DNA of 64,000 nucleotides from assembly GCA_964429695.1 (NCBI GenBank), contig CAYSCS010000021.1, forward strand, positions 24,483-88,482. The letters run 5' to 3'. The stretch is from CAYSCS01 sp964429695 (GTDB taxonomy: Bacteria > Acidobacteriota > Aminicenantia > Aminicenantales > Aminicenantaceae). This document shows positions 18,367-27,255 of this stretch, piece after piece. The first letter of the stretch is position 1, and every line of letters begins with the position of its first letter. The position numbers and the translations under genes were made by a program. The notes beneath the pieces were generated by a model. That model was not told the DNA's origin. It did no database searches and worked only from the letters and a program-made list of their open reading frames with translations.

Positions 18367-20570
18367 TGGATAAGAAAGCAATCGAAGAACATAACCTCAC
18401 TCTGGATGAATACAAGAGAATAGTTGAGCTCATAGGAAGAGAGCCGAACATAACGGAACTTGGCATATTTTCTCTGATGTGGTCAGAACATTGCAGCTAC
18501 AAGAGTTCTAAAATCCATCTCAAAAAATTCCCTGTTAAGGGAAAGAATGTAATTCAGGGACCGGGAGAAAATGCGGGGGTAGTGGACATTGGAGATGGTC
18601 TCTTGGCTGTCTTTAAGATTGAGTCCCATAACCATCCTTCATTCATAGAGCCTTTTCAAGGAGCAGCGACAGGAGTAGGAGGCATTCTTAGGGATATATT
18701 CACCATGGGTGCAAGGCCTATCGCTCTTCTGGATTCACTTCGTTTCGGACCCCTTTCTAACCCGAAAAATAAGGCGATAATGGATGGAGTCGTTTCAGGA
18801 ATAGCCGCATATGGCAATTCTGTTGGCGTTCCCACTGTAGGAGGGGAAATATATTTCAACGAATGTTATTCTTTAAACCCCCTCGTGAATGTATGCTGTG
18901 TGGGAATAGGTAGGAAAAATAAGCTCTTCAGGGCTAGGGCAGAAGGTGTGGGAAACCCAGTCTTATATGTAGGTTCAAAGACAGGCAGAGATGGCATTCA
19001 TGGGGCAACAATGGCATCCGCAGAATTTGGGGAGGATTCTGAAAAAAAGAGGCCTAATGTTCAGGTTGGAGACCCCTTCAAAGAAAAATTACTTCTTGAA
19101 GCCTGTCTCGAAGTAATGGACAAGGATTTGATCGTGGGGATTCAAGATATGGGAGCCGCCGGCATCACCTGCTCGACAGCAGAAATGGCTGCAAAGTCAA
19201 GAATGGGAATAGAGATTGAACTTGACCGAGTTCCTCAAAGAGAAGAAAGTATGACCCCTTACGAAATCATGCTCTCTGAATCTCAAGAACGAATGCTGCT
19301 CGTGGCTAAGAAAGATAAGGTATCCAAGATACAGAAGATTTTTGCCAAATGGGACCTGGATGCCGTAGTCATAGGAAAGGTTACAAAAGGAAATAGACTG
19401 AGAGTTTTCTCAGGAGGAGAGAAAGTCGTCGACCTTCCCCTCGATGCGATTGTCAACCTCTGTCCGGTCTATGATAGAGAAAGTAGATACCCTTCCTATT
19501 TAGAAAAATCTACCCAAATTGAGCTCCCCCTTCTCCCTGATGATTACAATCAAGTTCTCCTGAAACTTCTCTCCTCTCCCACCATAGCCAGTAAAGAATG
19601 GGTCTTCAGACAATATGACCACATGGTTCAGATTAACACCATCCTCCTTCCCGGAGCAGATGCATCTTTGTTGAGGATAAAGAAGAAGAGAAAGGCACTA
19701 GCATTGACCCTCGATGGGAATTCTCTCTATACCTATTTAGACCCAAGGAGAGGCGGAAAGATTGCTGTGGCTGAGGCATGCAGAAACCTTTCCTGTGTGG
19801 GGGCTTATCCTATAGGAGCCACAAACTGCCTAAACTTTGGAAACCCGGAAAAGCCCGAAATCATGTGGCAGTTCAAAGAAGTAATCGAGGGAATCTCAGA
19901 GGCTTGCCGCATCTTCAAGGTCCCTATCACCGGCGGAAATGTAAGCTTCTACAATGAAACAGAAGGGGCTCCCATTTATCCGACTCCGGTCCTGGGGATT
20001 CTGGGTATTTTAGAGGATTACCAAAAGGCAGTAAGTCCTGGATTTAAAAAAGGGGCGGAAATCATAATCCTTCTTGGAGAAAACAAGGAAGAGTTAGGGG
20101 CTTCAGAGTATCTAAAGACAATCTTCCATCTTGAAGGAGGAATGCCACCGGAAATTGACCTTAACGAAGAAAAAAGGGTACAAGAACTCTGCCGAGAAGC
20201 GATTTTAAAAGGTCTCATTGTTTCTGCCCACGACGTTTCTGAGGGCGGGCTTGCGGTTTGCCTTTCTGAATGTGCCTTTCTGAGTGAGGAAAAAATAGGC
20301 TTCGAGATAAACCTTGAGGATGAGCTGAGGCCTGATGCCCTCCTCTTCGGAGAATCTCAATCTCGAATAGTGGTTACCTGCACAGAAGATAGTCTCAAAA
20401 AAATTGAGAGCATAGCAGAGAAGAAAAAAGTTAAAATGAAAATCCTTGGTAAGATAGGAGGAAAGAGAATCATAATTCAATACAGGAAGAAGAAAATCGT
20501 TGACCTCCCTCTGGAAATGGCTCTTGAATGTTGGGAAAAAACAATTCCCTCAATATTCAAACTCTCTTGA
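18366..20570 (+). CDS. purL: phosphoribosylformylglycinamidine synthase, small-type PurL
   Basis: ATP-dependent synthetase of 734 residues, the normal size for PurL working with separate PurS and PurQ. Two pseudo-duplicated halves are visible. Glycine-rich ligand loops include SEHCSYKSSK, VFKIESHNHPSFIEPFQGAA and DMGAAGITCSTAEMA in the first half, and NCLNFGNPEKPEI and AHDVSEGGLAVCLSE in the second. I place the start at ATG 18366, overlapping the purQ stop; a GTG three bases earlier is possible. It closes the purBSQL unit; purN follows after an unrelated outer-membrane gene. Confidence 0.97.
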   Translation: MDKKAIEEHNLTLDEYKRIVELIGREPNITELGIFSLMWSEHCSYKSSKIHLKKFPVKGKNVIQGPGENAGVVDIGDGLLAVFKIESHNHPSFIEPFQGAATGVGGILRDIFTMGARPIALLDSLRFGPLSNPKNKAIMDGVVSGIAAYGNSVGVPTVGGEIYFNECYSLNPLVNVCCVGIGRKNKLFRARAEGVGNPVLYVGSKTGRDGIHGATMASAEFGEDSEKKRPNVQVGDPFKEKLLLEACLEVMDKDLIVGIQDMGAAGITCSTAEMAAKSRMGIEIELDRVPQREESMTPYEIMLSESQERMLLVAKKDKVSKIQKIFAKWDLDAVVIGKVTKGNRLRVFSGGEKVVDLPLDAIVNLCPVYDRESRYPSYLEKSTQIELPLLPDDYNQVLLKLLSSPTIASKEWVFRQYDHMVQINTILLPGADASLLRIKKKRKALALTLDGNSLYTYLDPRRGGKIAVAEACRNLSCVGAYPIGATNCLNFGNPEKPEIMWQFKEVIEGISEACRIFKVPITGGNVSFYNETEGAPIYPTPVLGILGILEDYQKAVSPGFKKGAEIIILLGENKEELGASEYLKTIFHLEGGMPPEIDLNEEKRVQELCREAILKGLIVSAHDVSEGGLAVCLSECAFLSEEKIGFEINLEDELRPDALLFGESQSRIVVTCTEDSLKKIESIAEKKKVKMKILGKIGGKRIIIQYRKKKIVDLPLEMALECWEKTIPSIFKLS

Positions 20571-20648
20571 TTTCTTAATCTCTCCTCATTCAGTAAAAAA
20601 TGAACCCTTAAACGAGATTGAATCTAGAAAAAAAGAAGTTAAAATAGG

Positions 20649-20677
20649 TTGAAAATTTAGAAATAAAAAAATAAACT
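20649..20677 (+). promoter_or_regulatory. possible promoter before the outer-membrane barrel gene
   Basis: TTGAAA (20649-20654) and TAAACT (20672-20677) with a 17-base spacer lie about 30 bases before the ATG at 20708. The -10 matches consensus weakly (4 of 6), and the surrounding A-tract makes chance matches likely. Confidence 0.35.
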
Positions 20678-20707
20678 TAACTAAGGTAAAAGAGGATCTT
20701 TCTTCTG

Positions 20708-21553
20708 ATGTCACACAAACATCCGCTGATTTTTTTCTTTCTAATATTTTCAGTCCCAAAAATTTATGGAATCTCCCTTCATCTAAAAATGACAGGTGGT
20801 TTTTCTTCTTTGAACCCTACCCCCATAAACAGCTATCTCAAAGGATGGGAGGAAGCTCAGAAAAGAGAAGCTCTTCTTCAAAGATGGAATTTTCAAAGCA
20901 AGGGTTTTAAGAATTTCAATCTTGGTGCAGATTTCAACACAGAATTCCTGTTTGAGGTTGGGAATAATTTTGGGCTGGCAATAGAAAGTGGATATCTCTA
21001 TGTTGAACTGAGCAAGGAAGAAAATTTCGTTTCTATAGAAAAAAGTTCAGGAACTTTTCACTATATCCACCCCGCTAAAATAACCGCTCTTCCTCTTTGT
21101 CTTTCGGGATATTATTTCCATCCTCTGCACAAAAAGCTTCGCCTTTTCCTTAAAGCAGGTGCAGGCCCCCTGTGGGTAAGATTCGTCGAGAGAGAAGGGA
21201 ACAAGAAGGCTTCAGAGGCTAACTTTAAATACACCTTCTTCCAGGAAGCAAGAGCCCGTGGATTAGCTTTTAGAGCTGGCTTGGGGTTTCGCTTAGAAAT
21301 CGACCCTAATCTGAGTCTAATCCTTGAAGGAAATTTTCGAAAACTCCAGGTGAAAGAATTCACTCACAAGGAGGAGGGAATTCTAAAGACTCTTTTCTCC
21401 TTTGAAGAGTATAAGGAAAGGATTGAATTCTGGCAATTTAAATTCATGCTTCTTGAGCAGGAGCCAGAAGGAGAAAATTTTCGTCAAGTGGCAAAAGCAG
21501 CCCTTGACCTGAGTGGATTTTCGGCGAGGATAGGTTTCATGGTAAAGTTTTAA
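20708..21553 (+). CDS. outer-membrane beta-barrel protein
   Basis: Predicted small barrel of 281 residues. Residues 1-21 (MSHKHP then LIFFFLIFSVPKIYG) form a signal peptide. The mature protein shows repeated amphipathic strands such as FGLAIESGYLYVELS, LRLFLKAGAGPLWVRFVE and NLSLILEGNFRKLQV, and it ends GFMVKF with a terminal Phe. The layout recalls OmpA/OmpW-sized eight-stranded barrels, but I could not assign a family. It sits between purL and purN, 20 bases before purN, so it may be co-transcribed with purN although it has no obvious link to purine synthesis. Confidence 0.65.
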   Translation: MSHKHPLIFFFLIFSVPKIYGISLHLKMTGGFSSLNPTPINSYLKGWEEAQKREALLQRWNFQSKGFKNFNLGADFNTEFLFEVGNNFGLAIESGYLYVELSKEENFVSIEKSSGTFHYIHPAKITALPLCLSGYYFHPLHKKLRLFLKAGAGPLWVRFVEREGNKKASEANFKYTFFQEARARGLAFRAGLGFRLEIDPNLSLILEGNFRKLQVKEFTHKEEGILKTLFSFEEYKERIEFWQFKFMLLEQEPEGENFRQVAKAALDLSGFSARIGFMVKF

Positions 21554-21572
21554 TCCAAGGCAGGGGGGAAAA

Positions 21573-22223
21573 ATGAATGAAGACATTTTCTTAAGTCCAA
21601 AAGAAAGAGGGAAAATTGCAGTTTTTATTTCTGGAAGAGGTTCAAACTTCAAAGCAATTCATGATGCCATACTTTCAGGAAAGATAAATGCCGAAATAGT
21701 TCTTGTCCTAAGTGATAAGAAAGATGCACCTGGCTTAGAGATTGCAAGACAAAGAAATCTCGAAACTCTCTTTCTCAATCCCAAAGACTTCCCTTCACGT
21801 CAGGACTATGAAAAAGAAGTCATCAAGGAGCTGAAGAAGAGAGGCGTGAATCTAATCTGTCTTGCAGGATTTATGAGAATTCTGAGCCCCGAATTCTGCA
21901 GAGAATTCAAGAACCGCATCATGAACATTCACCCTGCCCTTCTTCCTTCTTTTCCTGGTCTTCATGTGCAGAAAAAGGCTCTCGAATGGGGAGTAAGGTA
22001 TTCAGGAGCAACTGTCCATTTCGTGACTGAAGAGGTGGATATGGGCCCTATAATTCTTCAGGCAGTCGTGCCTGTTTTTCAAAATGACACAGAAGAAAGC
22101 CTGAGTGAAAGAATTCTCAAGGAAGAACACAAGATTTATCCGGAGGCAGTGAGGCTTTTTTTTGAGGGGAGGCTGGAGATAAGAGGGAGAAGAGTGTTTA
22201 TAAAAGACAAAGAACAGACCTGA
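21573..22223 (+). CDS. purN: phosphoribosylglycinamide formyltransferase
   Basis: Formyl-tetrahydrofolate-dependent GAR transformylase, 216 residues, third step of purine synthesis. Motifs are FISGRGSNFKAIHDAI (phosphoribosyl loop, about 15-30), the catalytic Asn/His block MNIHPALLPSFPGLH (about 114-128), and GATVHFVTEEVDMGPII with the conserved catalytic Asp. Residues 1-10 extend slightly beyond the usual start, but the ATG at 21573 has a GGGGGGA site upstream. polX begins four bases after its stop. Confidence 0.95.
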   Translation: MNEDIFLSPKERGKIAVFISGRGSNFKAIHDAILSGKINAEIVLVLSDKKDAPGLEIARQRNLETLFLNPKDFPSRQDYEKEVIKELKKRGVNLICLAGFMRILSPEFCREFKNRIMNIHPALLPSFPGLHVQKKALEWGVRYSGATVHFVTEEVDMGPIILQAVVPVFQNDTEESLSERILKEEHKIYPEAVRLFFEGRLEIRGRRVFIKDKEQT

Positions 22224-22227
22224 AAAG

Positions 22228-23940
22228 ATGAAGAATAAAGAGATTTCAAGAATATTCTCTCGAATTGCCGATGCGCTCGAAATTAAAGGGGAAATAGCAT
22301 TCAAAGTCCTTGCTTACCGAAAAGCGGCCCGGGTCATAGAAGATCTGAGTGAAGACATCGAAACTATTTACGAACAAGGGAGGCTTCAAGAAATTTCTGG
22401 AATAGGGAGTGGAATTGCTAAAAAAATCGAGGAATACATCAAGACTGGCCAGATGACAAAATACCAAGAGGCTCTCTCCGACATTCCAGAAACCCTGCTT
22501 GAGCTATTGGAAATCCAGAATCTGGGAGCCAAGACGATTAAACTGGCATATGAAAAACTCGGAGTCAAAAATTTAGATGACCTGAAGAGGGTGATTGCCG
22601 ATGGTTCTCTTTCCAAGTTGTTTGGTCTTGGTGAGAAAAAAGTTGAAAACATAAAAAAAGGCATAGAGATTTATGAACAGGCACAGGAGAGGATTCCTAT
22701 CTTTGAGGCAGTAGAAATAGTCGAAGAAATAATCACTTATCTAAAAAAGTCCAGGTTAATCGGAAGAATCTCTCCTGCAGGTTCTCTGCGCCGGATGAAA
22801 GAGACGGTAGGGGATATAGATATCCTGGCCACAGGAAAAGATAGGGGAAAAATCATTGAGCTTTTCTCTGAATATCCTGGGGTGAGCAGGGTCCTTGCCG
22901 CAGGGGAGACAAAGGGTTCAGTGATGCTCAAGACTGAAAAAGGAGAAAGACAGGTTGATTTGCGAATTGTGGACGAGTCAGAATTCGGCGCCGCGCTTCA
23001 ATACTTTACGGGTTCCAAAGCACACAACATCAAGCTCAGGTCTATGGCGCGAGAGAGAGGACTGAAAATATCAGAATATGGGGTCTTCAAGGGTGAAAAA
23101 AAGATCGCAGGGTATGATGAAGAAGAAGTCTACAAAATCCTTGGGCTTCCTCTAATCCCGCCCGAACTTAGAGAAGACCGGGGAGAAATCGAGAGAGCTC
23201 TGGAAGGCAAGCTCCCCATTATTGTGGAGCTCAAGGAAATTAGAGGAGACCTTCATGTCCACTCCAAATATAGCGACGGAATATTAACTCTGGATGAAAT
23301 TGCCAGGTGGGCCAAACAACTCGGATATGAATATGTGGCAATTTGCGACCATTCCCAATCGGCAAAGTATGCTCATGGCCTGACTGTTGAGAGACTAAAG
23401 AATCAGATTGAAGAAATAGATAAATTCAATTCTCTTTGTGAGGACTTCAAGTTCCTCAAGGGAGTGGAAGTCGACATTCTTCATGATGGAGAGCTTGATT
23501 TCCCTAATGAGATCCTTCTGAAACTTGACATAGTCATAGCTGCCATCCATACCGGGTTTAAAAAAAATGTCACCGAGCGCATCCTCAAAGCCATGGAAAA
23601 CCCTCATGTAACCATAATTGCTCATCCCTCGGGAAGATTGATATCCAAACGCGAAGGATATGATGTCGACCTGGATAAAATTCTTGATGCGGCAAGTAGA
23701 AAAGGAAAAGCTCTAGAGCTAAATGCCTATTATGATCGGCTCGACCTCAACGAATTCTACCTCAAAAAGGCAAAAGAAAAGGGAATAAGAATAAGCATTG
23801 GCACCGACACTCATCACGCAAAAGGCTTTGAAATGATGAGGTTTGGAGTTGGAATTGCTAGAAGAGCATGGCTTGAGAGCAAAGACCTCTTAAATTCACT
23901 AAGCTATGCGAGATTGAAAAAGATTAAGAATACCCTCTGA
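22228..23940 (+). CDS. polX: DNA polymerase X family protein with PHP domain
   Basis: Repair polymerase of 570 residues. N-terminal helix-hairpin-helix repeats (GIGSGIAKKIEEYIKTG, then GLGEKKVENIKKGIEIY) precede a nucleotidyltransferase palm. The catalytic carboxylates are in VGDIDILATG (about 191-200) and RQVDLRIV. A C-terminal PHP phosphoesterase domain (about 335-565) has GDLHVHSKYSDG, CDHSQSAKYAHG, HPSGRLISKREGYD and GTDTHHAKGFEMM, so all metal-ligand motifs are visible. Bacterial PolX enzymes of this layout fill short gaps in base-excision repair and have 3'-5' exonuclease activity through PHP. Length is standard. It is the last gene of the plus-strand group and converges on rtcB. Confidence 0.94.
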   Translation: MKNKEISRIFSRIADALEIKGEIAFKVLAYRKAARVIEDLSEDIETIYEQGRLQEISGIGSGIAKKIEEYIKTGQMTKYQEALSDIPETLLELLEIQNLGAKTIKLAYEKLGVKNLDDLKRVIADGSLSKLFGLGEKKVENIKKGIEIYEQAQERIPIFEAVEIVEEIITYLKKSRLIGRISPAGSLRRMKETVGDIDILATGKDRGKIIELFSEYPGVSRVLAAGETKGSVMLKTEKGERQVDLRIVDESEFGAALQYFTGSKAHNIKLRSMARERGLKISEYGVFKGEKKIAGYDEEEVYKILGLPLIPPELREDRGEIERALEGKLPIIVELKEIRGDLHVHSKYSDGILTLDEIARWAKQLGYEYVAICDHSQSAKYAHGLTVERLKNQIEEIDKFNSLCEDFKFLKGVEVDILHDGELDFPNEILLKLDIVIAAIHTGFKKNVTERILKAMENPHVTIIAHPSGRLISKREGYDVDLDKILDAASRKGKALELNAYYDRLDLNEFYLKKAKEKGIRISIGTDTHHAKGFEMMRFGVGIARRAWLESKDLLNSLSYARLKKIKNTL

Positions 23941-23968
23941 AACTCTCCCCTCACCCGCTCTTTTCAAA

Positions 23969-24021
23969 AAGGCTGGAATTTATCTTAAAGATCATAACCC
24001 TCACGCTTCAATCCCAGCCTT
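23969..24021 (-). terminator. possible terminator after rtcB
   Basis: On the minus strand AAGGCTGG and CCAGCCTT form an 8-base stem around a loop of about 37 bases, followed by TTTTG. It lies between the convergent rtcB and polX stops. The long loop makes this only a moderate candidate. Confidence 0.35.
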
Positions 24022-24031
24022 CTCTTTCCTC

Positions 24032-25453
24032 CTATCCCTTCATGACCCCTATGGGTACAACCTTGGCTACAAGCTTTCCTATCCCTACCTCATGTGAAAC
24101 TTTAACTACCTCATCCACATCCTTGTAAGCTGCTGCCGCTTCTTCAGCAATGCCCTTCCAGCTCGTAGATTTGAGTTCAACTCCCTTCTTTTCCAATTCT
24201 TCCTTTATCTTTTCTCCCCTGAATCTTCTCAGGGCTTCGTGGCGAGACATGAGTCTCCCTGCTCCGTGAGCTGTTGACCCGAAGCTTATCTCCTCTGCTT
24301 TTGAAGTCCCCACGAGGATGTAAGAGGCTGTCCCCATGCTCCCAGGAATGATTACAGGCTGACCGACCGAACGATAGATTTCGGGAATCTCGATTCTTCC
24401 CGGGCCAAAACTTCTGGTGGATCCTTTGCGGTGTACGCATACTTCTTTAACTTCTCCATTGATTTTGTGTTTCTCGAATTTGGCCACATTATGGCAGACA
24501 TCGTAGATTTGAGTCATTCCTTTTGAAGTTCCCATCACCTTAACAAAAACTTCACGAACCCAGTGGGCAATCATCTGTCTGTTGGCAAAGGCAAAGTTCA
24601 CCGCAGCACACATTGACTTGTAGTATTCCTGTCCAAGTTGGGAACGGATGGGGGCATTTATCAACTCTCTATCTGGCAAATCCTTGGTCCCAAACTTATT
24701 CTCCATGAGCTCGATATAATCAGAGGCAACTTGGTGACCCAAGCCTCGGCTTCCGCAATGAATCATGATGAGAATCTGCCCCTTGGTATGAATCCCGAAA
24801 ACGTGGGCCACATGCTCATCATATATCTCTGAGACTTTCTGAATCTCAAGAAAATGGTTCCCTGCACCCAGGGTTCCAAGCTGGGGAATTCCCCTCTCAA
24901 TCGCTCTCTGGGAAAGAAAGCTGGGGTCTGCATCTTTCATCCGACCATTTTCTTCTGTTCTCTTTAAATCTTCCTCTGTACCGAAATTGTTCTCCACCGC
25001 CCATTCTGCCCCCTTCAAGCATACTTCTTTGAGTACTTTCTGAGTAAGACGCGTCGTTCCTCCCTTTCCTACCCCTGCCGGGACTTCATTGAAGATTTCT
25101 GCTAGGAGTTGCTTTCTCTTCTCCTGGACATCTTTCTCCAGAAAATCTGTACGGATAAGCCTCACCCCGCAATTTATATCGTATCCAACTCCACCGGGTG
25201 AGATAATCCCCTCCTCAGGCTCAAAAGCCGCCACTCCACCGATTGGAAATCCATACCCCTGGTGGGCGTCAGGCATGACATAGGCAGTTCTCTGGATTCC
25301 CCTTAAACACGCCACGTTCCTAAGCTGCTGAAGAGTGAGGTCATGTTTAACTGTTTCTAAGAGTTTTGCAGAAGCGTAGATGATTGCAGGAACTCTCATG
25401 TTCCCCTGTTTTGGAATTTCCCAAGTCCAGTCGTTTACCTTATGTAATTCCAT
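24032..25453 (-). CDS. rtcB: RNA-splicing ligase RtcB
   Basis: GTP- and manganese-dependent RNA ligase, 473 residues, joining 2',3'-cyclic phosphate (or 3'-phosphate) ends to 5'-OH ends. Key motifs include GGVGYDINCGVRLIRTD with the metal-binding Asp-x-Cys, GNHFLEIQKV, HCGSRGLGHQVA, and near the C-terminus GSTAHGAGRLMSRHEA, whose His is guanylylated in the family. The start is ATG 25453 with GGAG upstream. It lies 11 bases after the archease gene, its known activator, so the pair forms an RNA-repair module. Length is typical of the bacterial/archaeal form without an intein. Confidence 0.96.
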   Translation of the reverse strand: MELHKVNDWTWEIPKQGNMRVPAIIYASAKLLETVKHDLTLQQLRNVACLRGIQRTAYVMPDAHQGYGFPIGGVAAFEPEEGIISPGGVGYDINCGVRLIRTDFLEKDVQEKRKQLLAEIFNEVPAGVGKGGTTRLTQKVLKEVCLKGAEWAVENNFGTEEDLKRTEENGRMKDADPSFLSQRAIERGIPQLGTLGAGNHFLEIQKVSEIYDEHVAHVFGIHTKGQILIMIHCGSRGLGHQVASDYIELMENKFGTKDLPDRELINAPIRSQLGQEYYKSMCAAVNFAFANRQMIAHWVREVFVKVMGTSKGMTQIYDVCHNVAKFEKHKINGEVKEVCVHRKGSTRSFGPGRIEIPEIYRSVGQPVIIPGSMGTASYILVGTSKAEEISFGSTAHGAGRLMSRHEALRRFRGEKIKEELEKKGVELKSTSWKGIAEEAAAAYKDVDEVVKVSHEVGIGKLVAKVVPIGVMKG

Positions 25454-25464
25454 CTTTAATCTCC

Positions 25465-25887
25465 TTACACATCAACCACAACTTGAATCATGAAATGGTC
25501 ATTCTTTTTAATTTCCATTTCATTATAAGTTATGGCCTTAACATTTCCGTAGATTTTGTATTTATCTGAGTATTTATCACCAGAGAATCGAGCCCTGAGG
25601 AAATATCTCTCATCTCTGCTCATTATTTCTATCTTCTCCACCTTCCCTACGAGAAACATTTGAGAATCCCATAAATATAATATCTCTTCTAAAAAATTTA
25701 CAAGCAACTGCTCAAGGTCCTTCCCCCTCACTTCGAATTCCAGTTTGAGTTTGTTTTCGATAATTTTCCAATCCCACATCAAAGATACAGTAGCTAAAGC
25801 TGCGCTCGAAAAGGCCTCTTCCAGGGTCTTGCCGAATGCCTGAAATTTTGCATCTGCTGTATGCTTTAGAAATTTATATTTAGGCAT
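25465..25887 (-). CDS. archease (RtcB activator)
   Basis: Small acidic protein of about 140 residues that promotes the guanylylation and turnover of RtcB. The KYKFLKHTADAKFQAFGKTL opening and GKDLEQLLVNFLEEILYLWD are typical; the conserved metal-binding Asp near the N-terminus (HTAD) and the final VVDV are present. I choose ATG 25887, one base after the upstream pncB stop and preceded by GGGAGAG. An in-frame ATG at 25908, inside pncB, would add seven residues (MSWERVE). It is directly upstream of rtcB in the same operon, the arrangement expected from function. Confidence 0.9.
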   Translation of the reverse strand: MPKYKFLKHTADAKFQAFGKTLEEAFSSAALATVSLMWDWKIIENKLKLEFEVRGKDLEQLLVNFLEEILYLWDSQMFLVGKVEKIEIMSRDERYFLRARFSGDKYSDKYKIYGNVKAITYNEMEIKKNDHFMIQVVVDV

Positions 25888-25888
25888 C

Positions 25889-27253
25889 TCAACTCTCTCC
25901 CAGCTCATCTTTTCTAATCCTAGTTATGATTTCTTCCTTTAGATGGTTGAGCGAGGGAGAAACACTTATGGGGTATCTCTCCTCTGAGGGCTCGATGGAC
26001 TTAAATTTCTCATCCAGCAAAGAAAATTCCTCAAGAAACACCTTCTGAATCTCATCGAGAGCAGGCAGCTTAAGGGTTACCTTCCCCTTTTCCATAACTT
26101 TCAGAAGAAGAGGTTCTGCTCCTTCAAATCTATCCTCTCTTAAACCTATTACGTCATACTCAAGTTTTCCTCCTTTTGAATAGAACCTGAAGACTTGTTT
26201 TTCAGAGGGTAAAGTCATCTTACCCGGACTAAGCTTGAGCACAGGCCGTCCGCCATAATCAACGAGCTTATAAGCCATGTCTAAATAAGGGGCATCTGCC
26301 GAGACACCCATCTTCGTTCCCACTCCAAAGGAATCTATATCTCCCCCGCCATCGAGCACAGCCTTAATCTTATATTCATCGAACCCTCCGCTGGCCAAGA
26401 TTTGGGTCTCAGTAAGACCACTTTCTCTGAGAATTTTTCTCACCTTCTGGCTCAATTCACTCATCTCTCCGCTATCGAGCCTTACTCCTTTCAGCCTCTT
26501 ACCTTCTTTATTCATTTCTCTTCCTACCTCCGCAGCCTTTATGGCTCCATTAATCGTATCATATGTATCAATCAGGAGAACTGAATTTTCTGGGAAGACA
26601 CGGGCGAAAGCTCTGAAAGCGTCAATTTCCCTTTGAAAACAAGTTATGAAAGAATGAGCCATGGTGCCAAAAACAGGAATCCCGTAAATCTTTCCCGCTA
26701 GAACATTGCTCGTCCCAATGAATCCTCCAATGTAACATGCCCGGGCAACCTTTAGCCCTGCATCTATTCCCTGGGTGCGCCGCAAGGAAAAATCGATGAG
26801 TTTTCTTGGCCAGGCGGCATGGAAACAACGAGAAGCCTTGGTGGCTATCATTACCTGAAGATTGAGGGCATTGATGATGAAAGTCTCCCCAAGTTGAGCC
26901 TCGATGAGAGGTGCCCTAATTTCAAGCAGGGGCTCATTCGAGAAGAAGAGCCTACCCTCAGGAATAGCATAGACATCCCCTGTGAAACGGAATTTTTTAA
27001 GATAATCCAGGAATTCTTTCTTGAAGAGTCCTGTCTTCTGGAGGTATTCTAGGTCATCAGGGGTAAAACTCAGTTCCTCGAGGTAACTGAGGACATCAGC
27101 CAATCCTGCAGAAACAAAGTATCTTCGGTTAGGAGGGTATTCACGGATAAAGAGACTGAAGGAAGCCGGTTCAAACATTCCCAGCTCAAAGTAACAGGCT
27201 GCCATAGTAAGTTCATAGAGGTCAGTAAGTAGCGCAAGATTTCTGTAATTCAT
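25889..27253 (-). CDS. pncB: nicotinate phosphoribosyltransferase
   Basis: Cytoplasmic enzyme of 454 residues forming nicotinate mononucleotide from nicotinate and PRPP, for NAD salvage. Family features include LTDLYELTMAACYFE near the N-terminus, DFSLRRTQGIDAG (about 173), the active-site segment FGTMAHSFI with the phosphorylatable His, and GVRLDSGEMSELSQKVRKIL, DEYKIKAVLDGGGDIDSFGV and GTKMGVSADAPYLD. Length fits the bacterial/archaeal NAPRT group. The start at ATG 27253 overlaps or touches neighbours tightly: it begins three bases after the amrS stop. Together with nadA upstream, the same strand run covers both de novo and salvage NAD routes. Confidence 0.93.
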   Translation of the reverse strand: MNYRNLALLTDLYELTMAACYFELGMFEPASFSLFIREYPPNRRYFVSAGLADVLSYLEELSFTPDDLEYLQKTGLFKKEFLDYLKKFRFTGDVYAIPEGRLFFSNEPLLEIRAPLIEAQLGETFIINALNLQVMIATKASRCFHAAWPRKLIDFSLRRTQGIDAGLKVARACYIGGFIGTSNVLAGKIYGIPVFGTMAHSFITCFQREIDAFRAFARVFPENSVLLIDTYDTINGAIKAAEVGREMNKEGKRLKGVRLDSGEMSELSQKVRKILRESGLTETQILASGGFDEYKIKAVLDGGGDIDSFGVGTKMGVSADAPYLDMAYKLVDYGGRPVLKLSPGKMTLPSEKQVFRFYSKGGKLEYDVIGLREDRFEGAEPLLLKVMEKGKVTLKLPALDEIQKVFLEEFSLLDEKFKSIEPSEERYPISVSPSLNHLKEEIITRIRKDELGES

Positions 27254-27255
27254 CC

